From Mycteria americana (lineage: Eukaryota > Chordata > Aves > Ciconiiformes > Ciconiidae), in NCBI RefSeq assembly GCF_035582795.1, contig NC_134365.1:40032135-40096134 (forward strand): DNA of 64,000 nt, given 5' to 3'. Numbering within the stretch: the first letter of the stretch is position 1; each line of letters begins with the position of its first letter. Both the position numbers and the translations under genes were made by a program. The notes beneath the pieces were generated by a model, which saw only the letters and a program-made list of their open reading frames with translations, searched no databases and was not told the DNA's origin. Positions 38,701-45,900 of the stretch are shown here, one piece after another.

Positions 38701-39214
38701 TTAAGCAGAGGCACCCGGCACTTGCGCTTAGAGCAGCTCCACCGCCAGCAAGCGCTCACGAAACGCCATCGCAGCCACCTTTACCCACGTTTGTCTCATT
38801 TCAAATAAAATAAAGCTTTCGCTCCTCGCACCCCCCCTCCATTACTCCCTACCTTCCACCGAGCGCCCGATGCTGTGCAAGTGGGTGAGGGAGGGGTACG
38901 CGGCATGAACCTCCTTCAGGTACGCCTCCAGCTCCTCGGTGTGGTGGTATTTGAAATCCAGCGCGGCCGCCAAAGAAACCAGGCAGAGGATGCCCACCAC
39001 GTCCTAGAAAGAAACAGATGAACCGAACAGCCGCGGGGACCGGCGGGCTTGCCGCTGCCCCGGCTCTGCCGCCGCCGAACGGCGGCGGCAGAGCCGGGGC
39101 AGCGGCAAGCCCCCGGAGGGAGCCCTCCCGCCTCAGCCCATCTCCCCTCACAGGGAGCAGGTGCCTTCCCCCTCCACCCACAACCGCCGCTCCTACCCCG
39201 ACGGCCACCCGCAT
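5506..39214 (-). CDS. CPM: Carboxypeptidase M gene, nine coding exons (whole coding span)
   Basis: GPI-anchored M14 (N/E subfamily) zinc carboxypeptidase that removes C-terminal Arg or Lys from extracellular peptides at the plasma membrane. Coding segments, in transcript order: 39214-39197, 39003-38853, 19310-19213, 11048-10876, 9377-9193, 8942-8772, 7889-7737, 6680-6532, 5751-5506. Every intron is GT-AG and the phases join to 448 codons including the stop (447 aa; human 443). Seen in the protein: signal peptide about 1-20, peptidase domain about 21-296, zinc motif HGDE (H86, E89), third ligand H193 in [11 protein letters not shown], catalytic E284 in [11 protein letters not shown], a transthyretin-like domain about 300-400 and a hydrophobic C-terminal tail at 428-442. 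N-glycosylation sequons include N118, N167, N183, N366, N383 and N387. No frameshift or missing catalytic residue was seen. The identity comes from recalled similarity to mammalian CPM, not from a search. Confidence 0.96.
5752..6531 (-). other. CPM intron 8
   Basis: 780 nt, AG at 5753-5752 and GT at 6531-6530. No internal gene seen. Confidence 0.9.
6532..6680 (-). CDS. CPM: CPM coding exon 8 (residues 317-366, transthyretin-like domain)
   Basis: Acceptor TTTTTCATAG; donor AAT/GTAAGT. It encodes [20 protein letters not shown], then [20 protein letters not shown], typical of the beta-barrel domain that follows the catalytic domain in N/E carboxypeptidases. It ends in phase 0. Confidence 0.95.
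6681..7736 (-). other. CPM intron 7
   Basis: 1,056 nt between GTGGGT and CATAG sites. It contains a T15 tract near 7012-7027; nothing else recognised. Confidence 0.9.
7737..7889 (-). CDS. CPM: CPM coding exon 7 (residues 266-316, catalytic Glu)
   Basis: Acceptor CTTTTAAG; donor CATCTAG/GTGGGT. It encodes [17 protein letters not shown] followed by LELSCCKYP; the Glu of LELS (residue 284) aligns with catalytic Glu264 of mature human CPM. It ends in [18 protein letters not shown], the linker into the C-terminal domain. No listed ORF covers it because no Met starts the frame. Confidence 0.95.
7890..8771 (-). other. CPM intron 6
   Basis: 882 nt. It holds a small minisatellite at 8182-8253 and no gene. 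The long ORFs at 8441-8970 overlap exon 6 in wrong frames. Confidence 0.9.
8182..8253 (+). repeat. Minisatellite of an AACTAAATAGGGG-type unit
   Basis: Four imperfect copies of CTAAATAGGGG spaced by short variable insertions (AAGATAGGGG, CTCCCAA). Private slippage repeat inside CPM intron 6. Confidence 0.85.
8772..8942 (-). CDS. CPM: CPM coding exon 6 (residues 209-265)
   Basis: Acceptor TTCTGCAG; donor GGAAG/GTAAGA. It encodes [17 protein letters not shown] and then [12 protein letters not shown], the conserved segment leading to the S1' pocket and catalytic strand. Intron 5 upstream is only 250 nt. Long ORFs on either strand here are out-of-frame shadows. Confidence 0.95.
8943..9192 (-). 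other. CPM intron 5
   Basis: 250 nt, GTAAGC donor and TTCTGCAG acceptor. No other feature. Confidence 0.92.
9193..9377 (-). CDS. CPM: CPM coding exon 5 (residues 147-208, third zinc ligand)
   Basis: Acceptor TTTCTAAG; donor AACTCAG/GTAAGC. It contains [12 protein letters not shown], where the NR pair is the conserved substrate carboxylate-binding motif, and [14 protein letters not shown] with zinc ligand H193. This is the block most similar to mammalian CPM. It contains two sequons, N167-A-S and N183-E-T. Confidence 0.97.
9378..10875 (-). other. CPM intron 4
   Basis: 1,498 nt, AT-rich. A pyrimidine-rich patch lies at 10200-10240. No gene or recognised mobile element. Confidence 0.9.
10876..11048 (-). 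CDS. CPM: CPM coding exon 4 (residues 90-146)
   Basis: Acceptor ATACAG; donor GGAAG/GTAAGG. It encodes [17 protein letters not shown], then the family signature around [17 protein letters not shown], where the MNPDGFE block belongs to the substrate-binding face. It ends in PDCYYTRG, with Arg147 split. N118 is a likely glycosylation site. Confidence 0.95.
11049..19212 (-). other. CPM intron 3
   Basis: About 8.2 kb. GC-richer patches at 11390-11600, 12400-12600 and 17720-18090 give short ORFs without recognisable domains. A 16-bp tandem duplication lies at 13336-13367. No CR1 identified here by eye. Confidence 0.85.
13336..13367 (+). repeat. Tandem duplication, 16-bp unit
   Basis: GACAAAAAGACATCCA occurs twice head to tail without mismatch. 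Confidence 0.9.
19213..19310 (-). CDS. CPM: CPM coding exon 3 (residues 57-89, first zinc ligands)
   Basis: Acceptor CTTAAAG; donor GAG/GTACGT. The 98-nt exon encodes [12 protein letters not shown] to NMHGDE, including the HxxE zinc motif (H86, E89). It ends in phase 0. The longer ORF calls here are in other frames and are not real. Confidence 0.95.
21377..21398 (+). repeat. A22 homopolymer tract
   Basis: 22 consecutive A in CPM intron 2. No associated element body recognised. Confidence 0.9.
22062..22092 (+). repeat. AGTTCACAG-type tandem repeat
   Basis: Three to four copies of a CACAGTTCA/TAGTTCA unit of 7-9 bp just before a CR1 end. Confidence 0.8.
22163..23287 (-). mobile_element. CR1 LINE, 5'-truncated, minus orientation
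   Basis: The left edge reads as the reverse complement of the CR1 3' end (AGAATCATAGAACAG, GGTTGGAAGGGACCTC, TCTGGTCCAACC). The body carries decayed CR1 ORF2 C-terminal sequence on the minus strand: [20 protein letters not shown] and the LKEWLQRG region, matching the usual [16 protein letters not shown]. It continues into the CR1-type block around GTCATCAGCAAACATGG and ATCCCTGGGGGACCCC. The reading frame is broken, so this is an inactive copy of about 1.1 kb. The right boundary is approximate. Confidence 0.9.
26201..26785 (-). mobile_element. CR1 LINE, 5'-truncated, ORF2 C-terminus open
   Basis: The left edge is the CR1 3' terminus in reverse complement (CACAGAATTGTATAGGTTGG). The minus-strand frame is open across the C-terminal end of ORF2, with [59 protein letters not shown] and [19 protein letters not shown]. 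That open frame and closeness to consensus suggest a relatively young copy. About 0.6 kb is retained; the reverse-transcriptase core is absent. Confidence 0.93.
28032..28056 (+). repeat. C12-T13 homopyrimidine junction
   Basis: Twelve C followed directly by thirteen T. Likely length-unstable. Confidence 0.9.
30755..30777 (+). repeat. T23 homopolymer tract
   Basis: 23 consecutive T in CPM intron 2. Confidence 0.9.
30867..30893 (+). repeat. GT-rich microsatellite
   Basis: (TG)n run with interruptions (GTGTGTGTGTGCATGCGTGT), followed within 50 nt by a CA-rich stretch. Confidence 0.8.
32171..32192 (+). repeat. (AGGGA)n purine microsatellite
   Basis: Four copies of AGGGA/GGGAA in a longer G/A-rich tract. 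Confidence 0.9.
33000..33420. promoter_or_regulatory. Candidate intronic enhancer
   Basis: A GC-richer island in AT-rich intron 2. It holds a perfect CRE palindrome, TGACGTCA (33061-33068), and a compact CAGCTG / TTATC / CAGATG cluster (33178-33194), an E-box and GATA arrangement. It also holds several ATTA/TAAT homeodomain-like cores. Motif content only; conservation is unknown. Confidence 0.3.
34984..36226 (+). mobile_element. CR1 LINE, plus orientation, interrupted by another CR1
   Basis: Left part (34984-35056) encodes [12 protein letters not shown] and DLSKAF, the CR1 reverse-transcriptase LDFSKAFD block. Right part (about 35237-36226) resumes with [18 protein letters not shown], then VPQGSIL-like, LFNIFI-like, KCKVLHL-like and LGSS-like segments, down to the CR1 3' end (AGCTCAAACTAGATGGCCTCC). 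Frames are broken by many changes. The interruption at 35057-35236 is an oppositely oriented CR1. Confidence 0.85.
35057..35236 (-). mobile_element. Short CR1 3'-end fragment nested in another CR1
   Basis: Plus-strand text reads as CR1 3' end in reverse complement: CACAGAATCAGTTGAAAGGG, CTGGTCCAACCCTGGTTCAA, GGAGACTCCCCAACCTC. About 180 bp retained, inserted into the RT region of the plus-strand CR1, so it is the younger of the two. Confidence 0.82.
36550..36571. repeat. Perfect small hairpin
   Basis: CTGGTGGCT, loop TTCT, then AGCCACCAG: 9-bp perfect arms in AT-rich intron sequence. Confidence 0.8.
38853..39003 (-). CDS. CPM: CPM coding exon 2 (residues 7-56)
   Basis: Acceptor TTTCTTTCTAG precedes GAC; the donor is GAAG/GTAGGG. 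It encodes the hydrophobic core of the signal peptide ([13 protein letters not shown]) and the mature N-terminus beginning LDFKYHH, ending at [12 protein letters not shown] with Gly57 split across the junction. LDF-YH and HLHSIG-SV-G match the mammalian CPM start. The exon lies in the CpG island and is GC-rich, unlike exons 3-9. Confidence 0.93.
39004..39196 (-). other. CPM intron 1 (193 nt)
   Basis: Donor GTAGGA at 39196 and acceptor TTTCTTTCTAG ending at 39004. It separates the six-codon exon 1 from exon 2. One third of its length is the perfect palindrome at 39045-39112. Confidence 0.78.
39045..39112. repeat. Perfect 33-bp-arm palindrome, 2-nt spacer
   Basis: Arms 39045-39077 and 39080-39112 are exact reverse complements separated by AA; the arms are GC-rich and include GCCGCCG/CGGCGGC at the centre. 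RNA from either strand would form a very stable hairpin. Genuine structure or fold-back assembly artefact. Confidence 0.9.
39197..39214 (-). CDS. CPM: CPM coding exon 1 (residues 1-6, start codon)
   Basis: Only six codons, MRVAVG, lie before a GTAGGA donor (GT at 39196-39195). I chose this ATG because its context GGCACC-ATG has A at -3, and because joining it in phase 0 to exon 2 makes a good signal peptide running into LAAALDF, the equivalent of the human mature N-terminal region. Exon 2 cannot supply its own start, since an in-frame TAG abuts its acceptor. The reading frame stays open upstream, and an in-frame ATG at 39313-39311 would add 33 residues. Its context is weaker and it would bury the signal peptide. 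The 5' UTR extends right of this exon by an unknown amount. Confidence 0.8.
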
Positions 39215-39555
39215 GGTGCCGCCGCTCTTCCACAACTGGAGCCCCAACACCGGGCGGGGGCCGCCATCCCCCCTCGCCGGCCTCGCCCTGCCCCTGACTG
39301 ACGCGGGCTTCATCCACTCAGGTCCCCCCGGCCCGCCCAAGGGGCAGAGGGGGGGACACACACACCCCTCCCCTTCTCCCCTCCCTCCTTCCCGCCTCGC
39401 CAACGGCTCTCACATGTACGCCACACGGCTCCTGTCAGCGCGGCGGCGGCGGGCGGCGCAGCCCTCCCCGCTGTCCTCGGCAGCCCCTCGGGGTGAAACG
39501 AATCCTCCTCGGCGCGTCCCTCCTTGTAGGCTGAGGGGAGGGAAAGGGCTCGAGC

Positions 39556-39702
39556 ATGCGGCGGGCGGCCGACTTCGTGTCGTCGCGGACCCGCTGCCTG
39601 GCCCTGCTGCTGGGCGGCGTCCTGAGGAAACAGCGCGGCCACGTTTTGGCGAGTCCTTGCTGGTTTTACCTCATCTTTCTTCCCGGAGGGGGTGAGGGGT
39701 GA
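39556..39702 (+). CDS. Short ORF on the divergent side of the CPM promoter
   Basis: 48 codons starting MRRAADFVSSRTRCLALLL and ending at TGA; no domain recognised. A GTGAGG donor-like site at 39692-39697 near its end could make this the first exon of a divergent transcript. Could equally be chance in GC-rich DNA or an unstable promoter-upstream RNA. Confidence 0.15.
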   Translation: MRRAADFVSSRTRCLALLLGGVLRKQRGHVLASPCWFYLIFLPGGGEG

Positions 39703-39792
39703 CTAGAGGGAAAAAAAGGCGGGGGGGCGCAAAAGTTCACTTTTTAACTTTTGGTGATTGTTTTGATTCACAGGAAGGGTTGTTAAAACTAA

Positions 39793-39842
39793 TTTTTTCT
39801 TTCTTCCTTTCTCTCTTTTCCTTCCTTTTTTTTTTTTTTTTT
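39793..39842 (+). repeat. Polypyrimidine tract ending in a long T run
   Basis: About 50 nt of C/T with only isolated purines, on the distal edge of the CpG island. Confidence 0.85.
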
Positions 39843-40282
39843 AAGGGCAGGTGTGACGGCTGCCTGGCTCCGGCTGACATGTACCCTTCATACCACTGCT
39901 CTTCCTCAGCTCCTGTGTGGTCCTGAGGTGTGATCAGGGTGTCAGCACCTGGGGCCCAGGGACAAAACCTGCTGCGTGCAGAGGGACTCTTGAGAGAATT
40001 TAGCTGTCCAAATCTAACAAAATCTCTGCCTGGCATTTTTTTATTAGATGAGTTTTTAATAGGCTTGTTATTCACTTACTGAAAGGACTGGATTATATCT
40101 ACAGAATTAATGCTTTTCTTGGTTTTGCACTAACCACATTGCCTTGGGGATATCCTAGTCTTGGGATTCACCACAAAGACTTTTCCATCACCTTTTATTG
40201 TCTTTAAGATTGAAAAAGATCAAGAGAAAAAAAGTGAAGCTGGCCTCTAGCAACAAAAATTAGGATAGCATCTACATTTATT

Positions 40283-40495
40283 TTAAAATATGATGTGGAT
40301 ATAGCTAAGTGTTAGAATACAACTATTTGTAAGTTCTGGATAATTTTTCTGAGAAAGAAAAATGGCAGTTTTCATTATAACCACCAGCAGGATTTCATCC
40401 GGCTTCTTCTGAAGTTTGCTATACTGGACAATGTCAGAAAAAGGATATTGAAGGAAATGAATGTATGATTCAATCCCAAATAACAAGTCCTGCAT
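40283..40495 (-). other. Unassigned 70-residue ORF
   Basis: Real ATG start, with sequence beginning MQDLLFGIESYIHFLQYPF and preceded by an acceptor-like CTTCTATTCAG. It lies about 1 kb upstream of the CPM promoter on the same strand. Composition is protein-like, but no family is recognised; chance or a decayed retrocopy is as likely as a gene. Confidence 0.15.
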
Positions 40496-41128
40496 TCTGA
40501 ATAGAAGGCGCTGTATTTATTAAAAAGTTCTTGTTAAATAAAAAGTTACCATTAAATTAAAAGGTACCCCAAAGCTTTAAGAAAAAAAAAGAAACTATAT
40601 TTTAATGCAAATATCTGTAGTATCCCAATGTATCAGAAGCATATACATTTAAAATAGTGGTAAGATATCTACGTTCAGACCCCTCAAGTACTCTTAGTTC
40701 ATGGGAGGGACTTCCATATTACATATCACATATGACAAGGGATGTATGAACGTACAAGTCTACTCAGTTAAACAGAGATACATAATATTAGGCTTCTGCT
40801 GAACAGTAGTAATGTTCTTTCTGGCATGGCATTTTGGGGGGCAGGACAGCCCCAGAGTCTTTCTCCCATACTCCACCATATTTTAACTCTTATAACTTCA
40901 CAAGACCTTCTCTCACCTATCACAAAAGAAAATTCTTACAAGACCTAAACATGGATGTCTTTTACCTTCTTTATAAAAAAAAAAAAGCATTAATAGTTGG
41001 TTAGAGTTATTTGCATTTGCTACATGGAATGGGAGTGAAACTGGGGGGTTACACTGCAAACATGTCTGCAGAGAAGCAGGAGGAAGGAGTCAAGTATGTG
41101 AGCTTCACATGTGAATTTGTGAGCCTTG

Positions 41129-41145
41129 AATATATATATATATAT
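41129..41145. repeat. (TA)n microsatellite
   Basis: Seven to eight TA units. Confidence 0.85.
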
Positions 41146-42826
41146 TTATAGGCCCCTTGAAAGATGATCTGGAGACACCACTTGAGTAAGCAGGGAAGAA
41201 AATATACTCAGGTGGTAATCCAACATATACATACTTGGAAACTGTCCCATGATAATTATATGAAATCAGAGAACTATGACTCCAAGACAGAGTAGGGTGT
41301 TGGCAACTGGGTAAAAATCACAGGGAGCTGTAAAAACTTAATCTCAGTGAAAGAGCTAAAAACACCTTTGACACTAGGTAATCACACAGCGTTATCTCCT
41401 TTGGAAACTACACCACCCTTTAATGTAGCCAGCACAGTCATGGTTAAATGAGAGCATTACTGTATTTAGAAATGTTCAAAATGATAGATTGTTTCCATGC
41501 CAGGTGCTTGCAAGTTGAGGCAAGCCAGCCTGTTTGGCAATATTTGAGTTACATGTGACAGAATCAAACTTTTTTTTTTTCCCCTCCAGCTTGCACAAAA
41601 CCCAAAGATACCTGCTCTTGAATCACTTTTCAGAAGGTCAGTTTAATCCAACCTAGGCAAATAACATTCTGGTATAGGCAGCTGTGGGTAAAAGTCAGTA
41701 CCAAAGACCAAATCCTGGATGAAATTAAGTCAGCGATAAATCTCCTGTTGGCATCAGTAGTTCAAAATCAGGGACTACGTGTCTGAAACTGATTGCAGTT
41801 ATTGTTCTCAGCACCGCAGTGGACAATGACCCCTATGAGGAAGCGAGATAAACAGAGAAGTCCTATTGCTGTAAACAGCATTAACTGTTCTCCTCCTAGT
41901 GACATTCAGGTTCGCCCATTCAAAGATATTCAACAAGTAACTATTAAAGCTAGAACCTGAGCATGGGTTTTGTCGGGAAAAAACCCGCAAATTTTAACGT
42001 GAAATTCTCACCCTTGGATCTCAGCAGAAAGTTGCTTGTGATTCTGTGATTCTGCTTGGGAGGATGTCGGGGTGGTGTAATGACGTGAGTAGCTGTGTTG
42101 CCCTCTAGTGACAGGTAAAGAAAATCCTATCACAAGCAACAGGTACGAAAAATTCGTCTTCACGCAATAGTTAGGTAGCACAGTAAGACTGACACTTCAC
42201 AGACACACCGTTAAGTTAGGTCTCGGCAGTAAATAGATATTCTGGAAGCTTTTGTGATTTTGGAGAGCCATTCACAGAGCCGACCTTAGAATTTGAAATC
42301 TTACTCAGTGTTTTGTCATCTGTCGTGCAGGATTTCTGCACTTTCCAAAGATTAGTAAGAAAAAATGAGTGTCCCACATTATAACTGAAGCTTCAAAATA
42401 TTTTTGGCGAGAAATACAAAGAGGTCACTAACAAGGATTAAATTTTTTAAGACTCACCGCTGCTATTAAAACTTTCTCATTTGAAATCGTGTCCTAGGCA
42501 TACAAACTACAGCTTCATGTTCTTTGCACCGATGTAACACCAAGGACCTGACAATCAGGTTTCTGGTGTGGGAGAAACATGAGATAAAGGCTTTCTCCAG
42601 TGAGACGGACCAGACAAGTGAGTTCAGTACAAGTGATGACACAGACACATGAATTGATAGGACAACACAGTCCTGGATTAGTGTAAACCCCGATACCAAT
42701 CACCTGAATAAACTGCAAGGAAGCCATTCTGGTGTGTAATACTCACACTGATGGCTTAACAGGCTGATACTAGTATGGCGAAAGATAGATTCCCTGCACG
42801 AAAGACACAAAAGCACCAGAAATTGC

Positions 42827-42975
42827 TCAAGCATTCACCAACTTATTAGCTGTCTCTACCACCCAGGCAATTCTCAGCTGAGGCTTGCGTACTTCGTTCA
42901 TAAATCTCCTCGCCTCCATCCCAGCATAAGGATTACCCCCGGAGAAGAAAGGGATGCCCTGCTGTGTCTGGTAAT
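42827..42975 (-). other. Exon-like open segment with acceptor and stop, unassigned
   Basis: The minus strand has TTTTCTAATTGCAG followed by 48 open codons (from DYQ/YQTQQGIPFFSGGNPYAG to VVETANKLVNA) and TGA. It is GC-richer than its surroundings. No family recognised and no matching upstream exon found. Confidence 0.2.
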
Positions 42976-45900
42976 CTGCAATTAGAAAATGATCCCGAGG
43001 GGAACTATTAGCAGCTGGTATAGTTTAAAGCTGTCCAGACAAGCACTGAATTAGCTGGAGAATCTAGAACCACAACTAGCTGCCTGACAAGCCTCTCACT
43101 CATCTCATCTTGCAAACAGCAAAATCTGCACATAGCAGAGATTTTGAGCTACCGTATGATAACATGTTGTCATGTGCTATGGTGGAACAGGTCCGTTCTG
43201 CTCCACAGGGGTTTGAAACGTGGGAACAGGATCTCAGTCAAGACAAATGTCTTGAGTGTTGTGTGTTGGGTATTATAATACAATTGTAAAATGTTTCGGT
43301 TTTATCTTTCTCCTCTTAAATTGGCTTATACTTGCCCTTTCAGCAGTTCACACAGAATTAGATGTAATGTGAAAATAAATTAGCTCTGGAAAGGCAGAAC
43401 TTAATTTTGCACCTGTGGCATACTGGCTCCCTGGGTAGTTAAGAGCACAGGACTAAGAATGGGGCAAGACAGGAAGGTTCAGTGGAAGTTCAGTGGGCTG
43501 GGGACTGATGGATATCAGGGAAGTAAATGGGAAGAAGGAAAGTGAGGAATGTCCATAAGGGTTTTGAAAAAGTGGGAGGAATGGAGGCTGGGAAGAAGGG
43601 GCTGGAAGGTGGAAGGGTTATGGATACTGTTGTTGGGAAAAAACAATTGAGAGGATTCAGGGCAGGGTGGGGGTCACATGGAAAAGGACTGAGAGCAGTC
43701 TTTCTGCTCACTAACATCTTGCTAATCTCACCCCAGGATAATAAAATTTGAGGGATTTAAAATGTTGACCTAGCATCTTCTCAGGTCTGCTAATTTGTAT
43801 ATGAAATGCGTTGCATTTAATACCATGGAAATTACAGAGATTCTTGATGTAATCTGAAATTTGTCCCAAGAACTGGACTGATTTCAGCTTTTCAACATTT
43901 GGAAAATTCCTCAAGTTTTGGAATAGCATTTTGCCATTTTTGCCAATTACCTTCAGATCAAAATATCTTCCTAATTGCCATTGTCAAGAACAATGCAGCA
44001 CTCTTACTCACAATGATGACTAGTCTGTCTCCTTAAACAAAATTCCTCCAGGCCACTTAACATATCTATTTCAAGTAAACAATGGTGCCATTTCCTCATC
44101 AAAAAATTAAGACATTTTTGGAAAACTTCATTGTGTAATAAAACCATCCTCTATTTCTCTGCACTGATTTATGCATAGTGGGCCTCTACACAGACAACCA
44201 AGTAAACAGTATGCGCTGAAATCTATCAGTGAAAAGTACACATTGCGATCTTTTGAACTAACCTTTTTTTTTTTGGGAGAGAAATGAAAAGAGAGCTTTC
44301 TAGATATACAATATCTATCAATTTGCTGATCAGCAGTTTGAAAAGGAACGTTTAGTGGTGCAGTAAACAAATATGCCACTTGCTTGACCTCACTGAAAGC
44401 AGCTGGCTTAATTCTCAGATTCATAGGTACTGGCTGTGTACTGGTTGGACTGTTATTTATTAAGCCCACATTTCTCTGAAGATATGGGTAGGTTTTGTGG
44501 CCAGCTTAAACCAACCTAAAACTGAGCTGTCCCTGAGGGAGGCATCCCTGCACCCAACCCTGCTGCCTCCCTTTTGCCAGCGTGAGCACTCAAGCAGCCA
44601 TGTTGTCAGCTGGATCAGGGAACTGGTGCATCTGGAAGCTAACCCAAACACACACACACAATCCAAAAAATCTCTTCATTTTCACCTGGCTCAGTTCCCT
44701 GATCCAGCCTGTACAAGCACTGGCCTTGGCTGAGGGTGCAGAAGGGCTAGATGGCCCATGGAGGGTGAGAATGAACTGACAGTGAACTGCTGGCTAGAGG
44801 TAGGTAAGTATTCAATACCACAGGTCAGCACAGAGTTTCTTCGGAAGAATGAGATTCTTGTGCTGTGCCTCAGTTCTGGCAATGGCTCGTTCCTTAGAGA
44901 TAGGCTGGACGTGAAATCCTGTTACTCTCCTACCCCACTAATGATATGGCAATAGTAATGCTGAACTTAACTGTAGATTAATTAGTGCTTGTTGAGCAGT
45001 TTTGTAATGCCAATTAAATAAAAATTCGAGAAGGAGAATGTTCTTTCAAATATGGAAACCTCTGTTAGGCTTAGTTTGATACTACTGCTTGTTTTGTATA
45101 GAAAGTGATAATGTATGGATAATTCCTCCAGCCAAATGAGCCTTCCAAGGCAACCTGTCATGACAGAAAGCTTATTAAGGTTATCTTGATACAATCAGTA
45201 TTTACAAACACAATAGCCTGCACAAAAGAGCACTGGAAATAATAACTTTTATTCACAAATGTTTGTAAGTCCACAGAGAAAAGCTGCTCCCATGGTGGTT
45301 ACGGAGGCTGGCTAAAGAGCAGCTCTTGACAAGACACAATCTGGAAAGAAAGAATCTTCCAGTCCTCAGGCTTTGAGGGTAGTTTATTGGAGGTCATGCA
45401 TAACCTAATCAGAAAATCAAAAACCAGTATGAAAAAAGTTGTTGCTGACACCAGAGAACTTTTCTCCCCCCTAGTTCATGTTTTACGGAATGATTAGAAA
45501 ACTATAAAAGTAGTCAAGTTTTGACATGGAGCAGGAAAGACCAGGTAAGCTTTAACTTTGTCTTGGCTCACTGAATTTTTATACAATTAAGCTTCTTCTA
45601 ATGTTACTTATTTACAAAGACTTTTAAGTGATTTTTTTTTGCTTTAGAATGCTTTGTACTTAAACTAAATCGTGTAAGAAGAATCGTTTTGCTACCACAA
45701 TGCTTCCCTAAGAGTAACTAGTCCACAATTTTTCCTGTCAGATCCATGCTTATAGAAGATGTGTAGGATAAGGGATGCTCTTGCATTCTTGGCACATCCT
45801 TGAAATGGACGTTTCAAAACGACACACATTACAGCAGCCTTAAGCATGGTCATCAGGCACCAAACTGACATCTGAGCAAGCCCCAGATTGGAACAATTTC

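Larger units (their letters stand above)
19311..38852 (-). other. CPM intron 2 (large first long intron)
   Basis: About 19.5 kb, phase 1, between donor GTAGGG (38852) and acceptor CTTAAAG (19311). It contains the CR1 elements and candidate regulatory sequence listed separately; the remainder is AT-rich without recognisable coding sequence. Confidence 0.9.
38690..39700. promoter_or_regulatory. CPM: CpG island and CPM promoter region
   Basis: Strong jump in G+C and CpG density relative to both flanks. It covers CPM coding exons 1-2, intron 1 and the presumed 5' UTR and start site (right of 39214). No TATA box is evident, which fits a CpG-island promoter. The plus side also has an ATG-led short ORF at 39556, so the island may drive transcription in both directions. 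Confidence 0.8.

Noticed and set aside
39018..39695. 225-residue plus-strand ORF (and 184/133-residue minus ORFs) in the CpG island
   Set aside because: Pro/Ala/Gly/Arg-rich frames expected from GC-rich DNA. They run through CPM exon 1, intron 1 and the palindrome, which reads almost the same on both strands.
42038..42056. TGATTCTG tandem resembling a CR1 3' tail
   Set aside because: Only two units and no recognisable CR1 body to its left.
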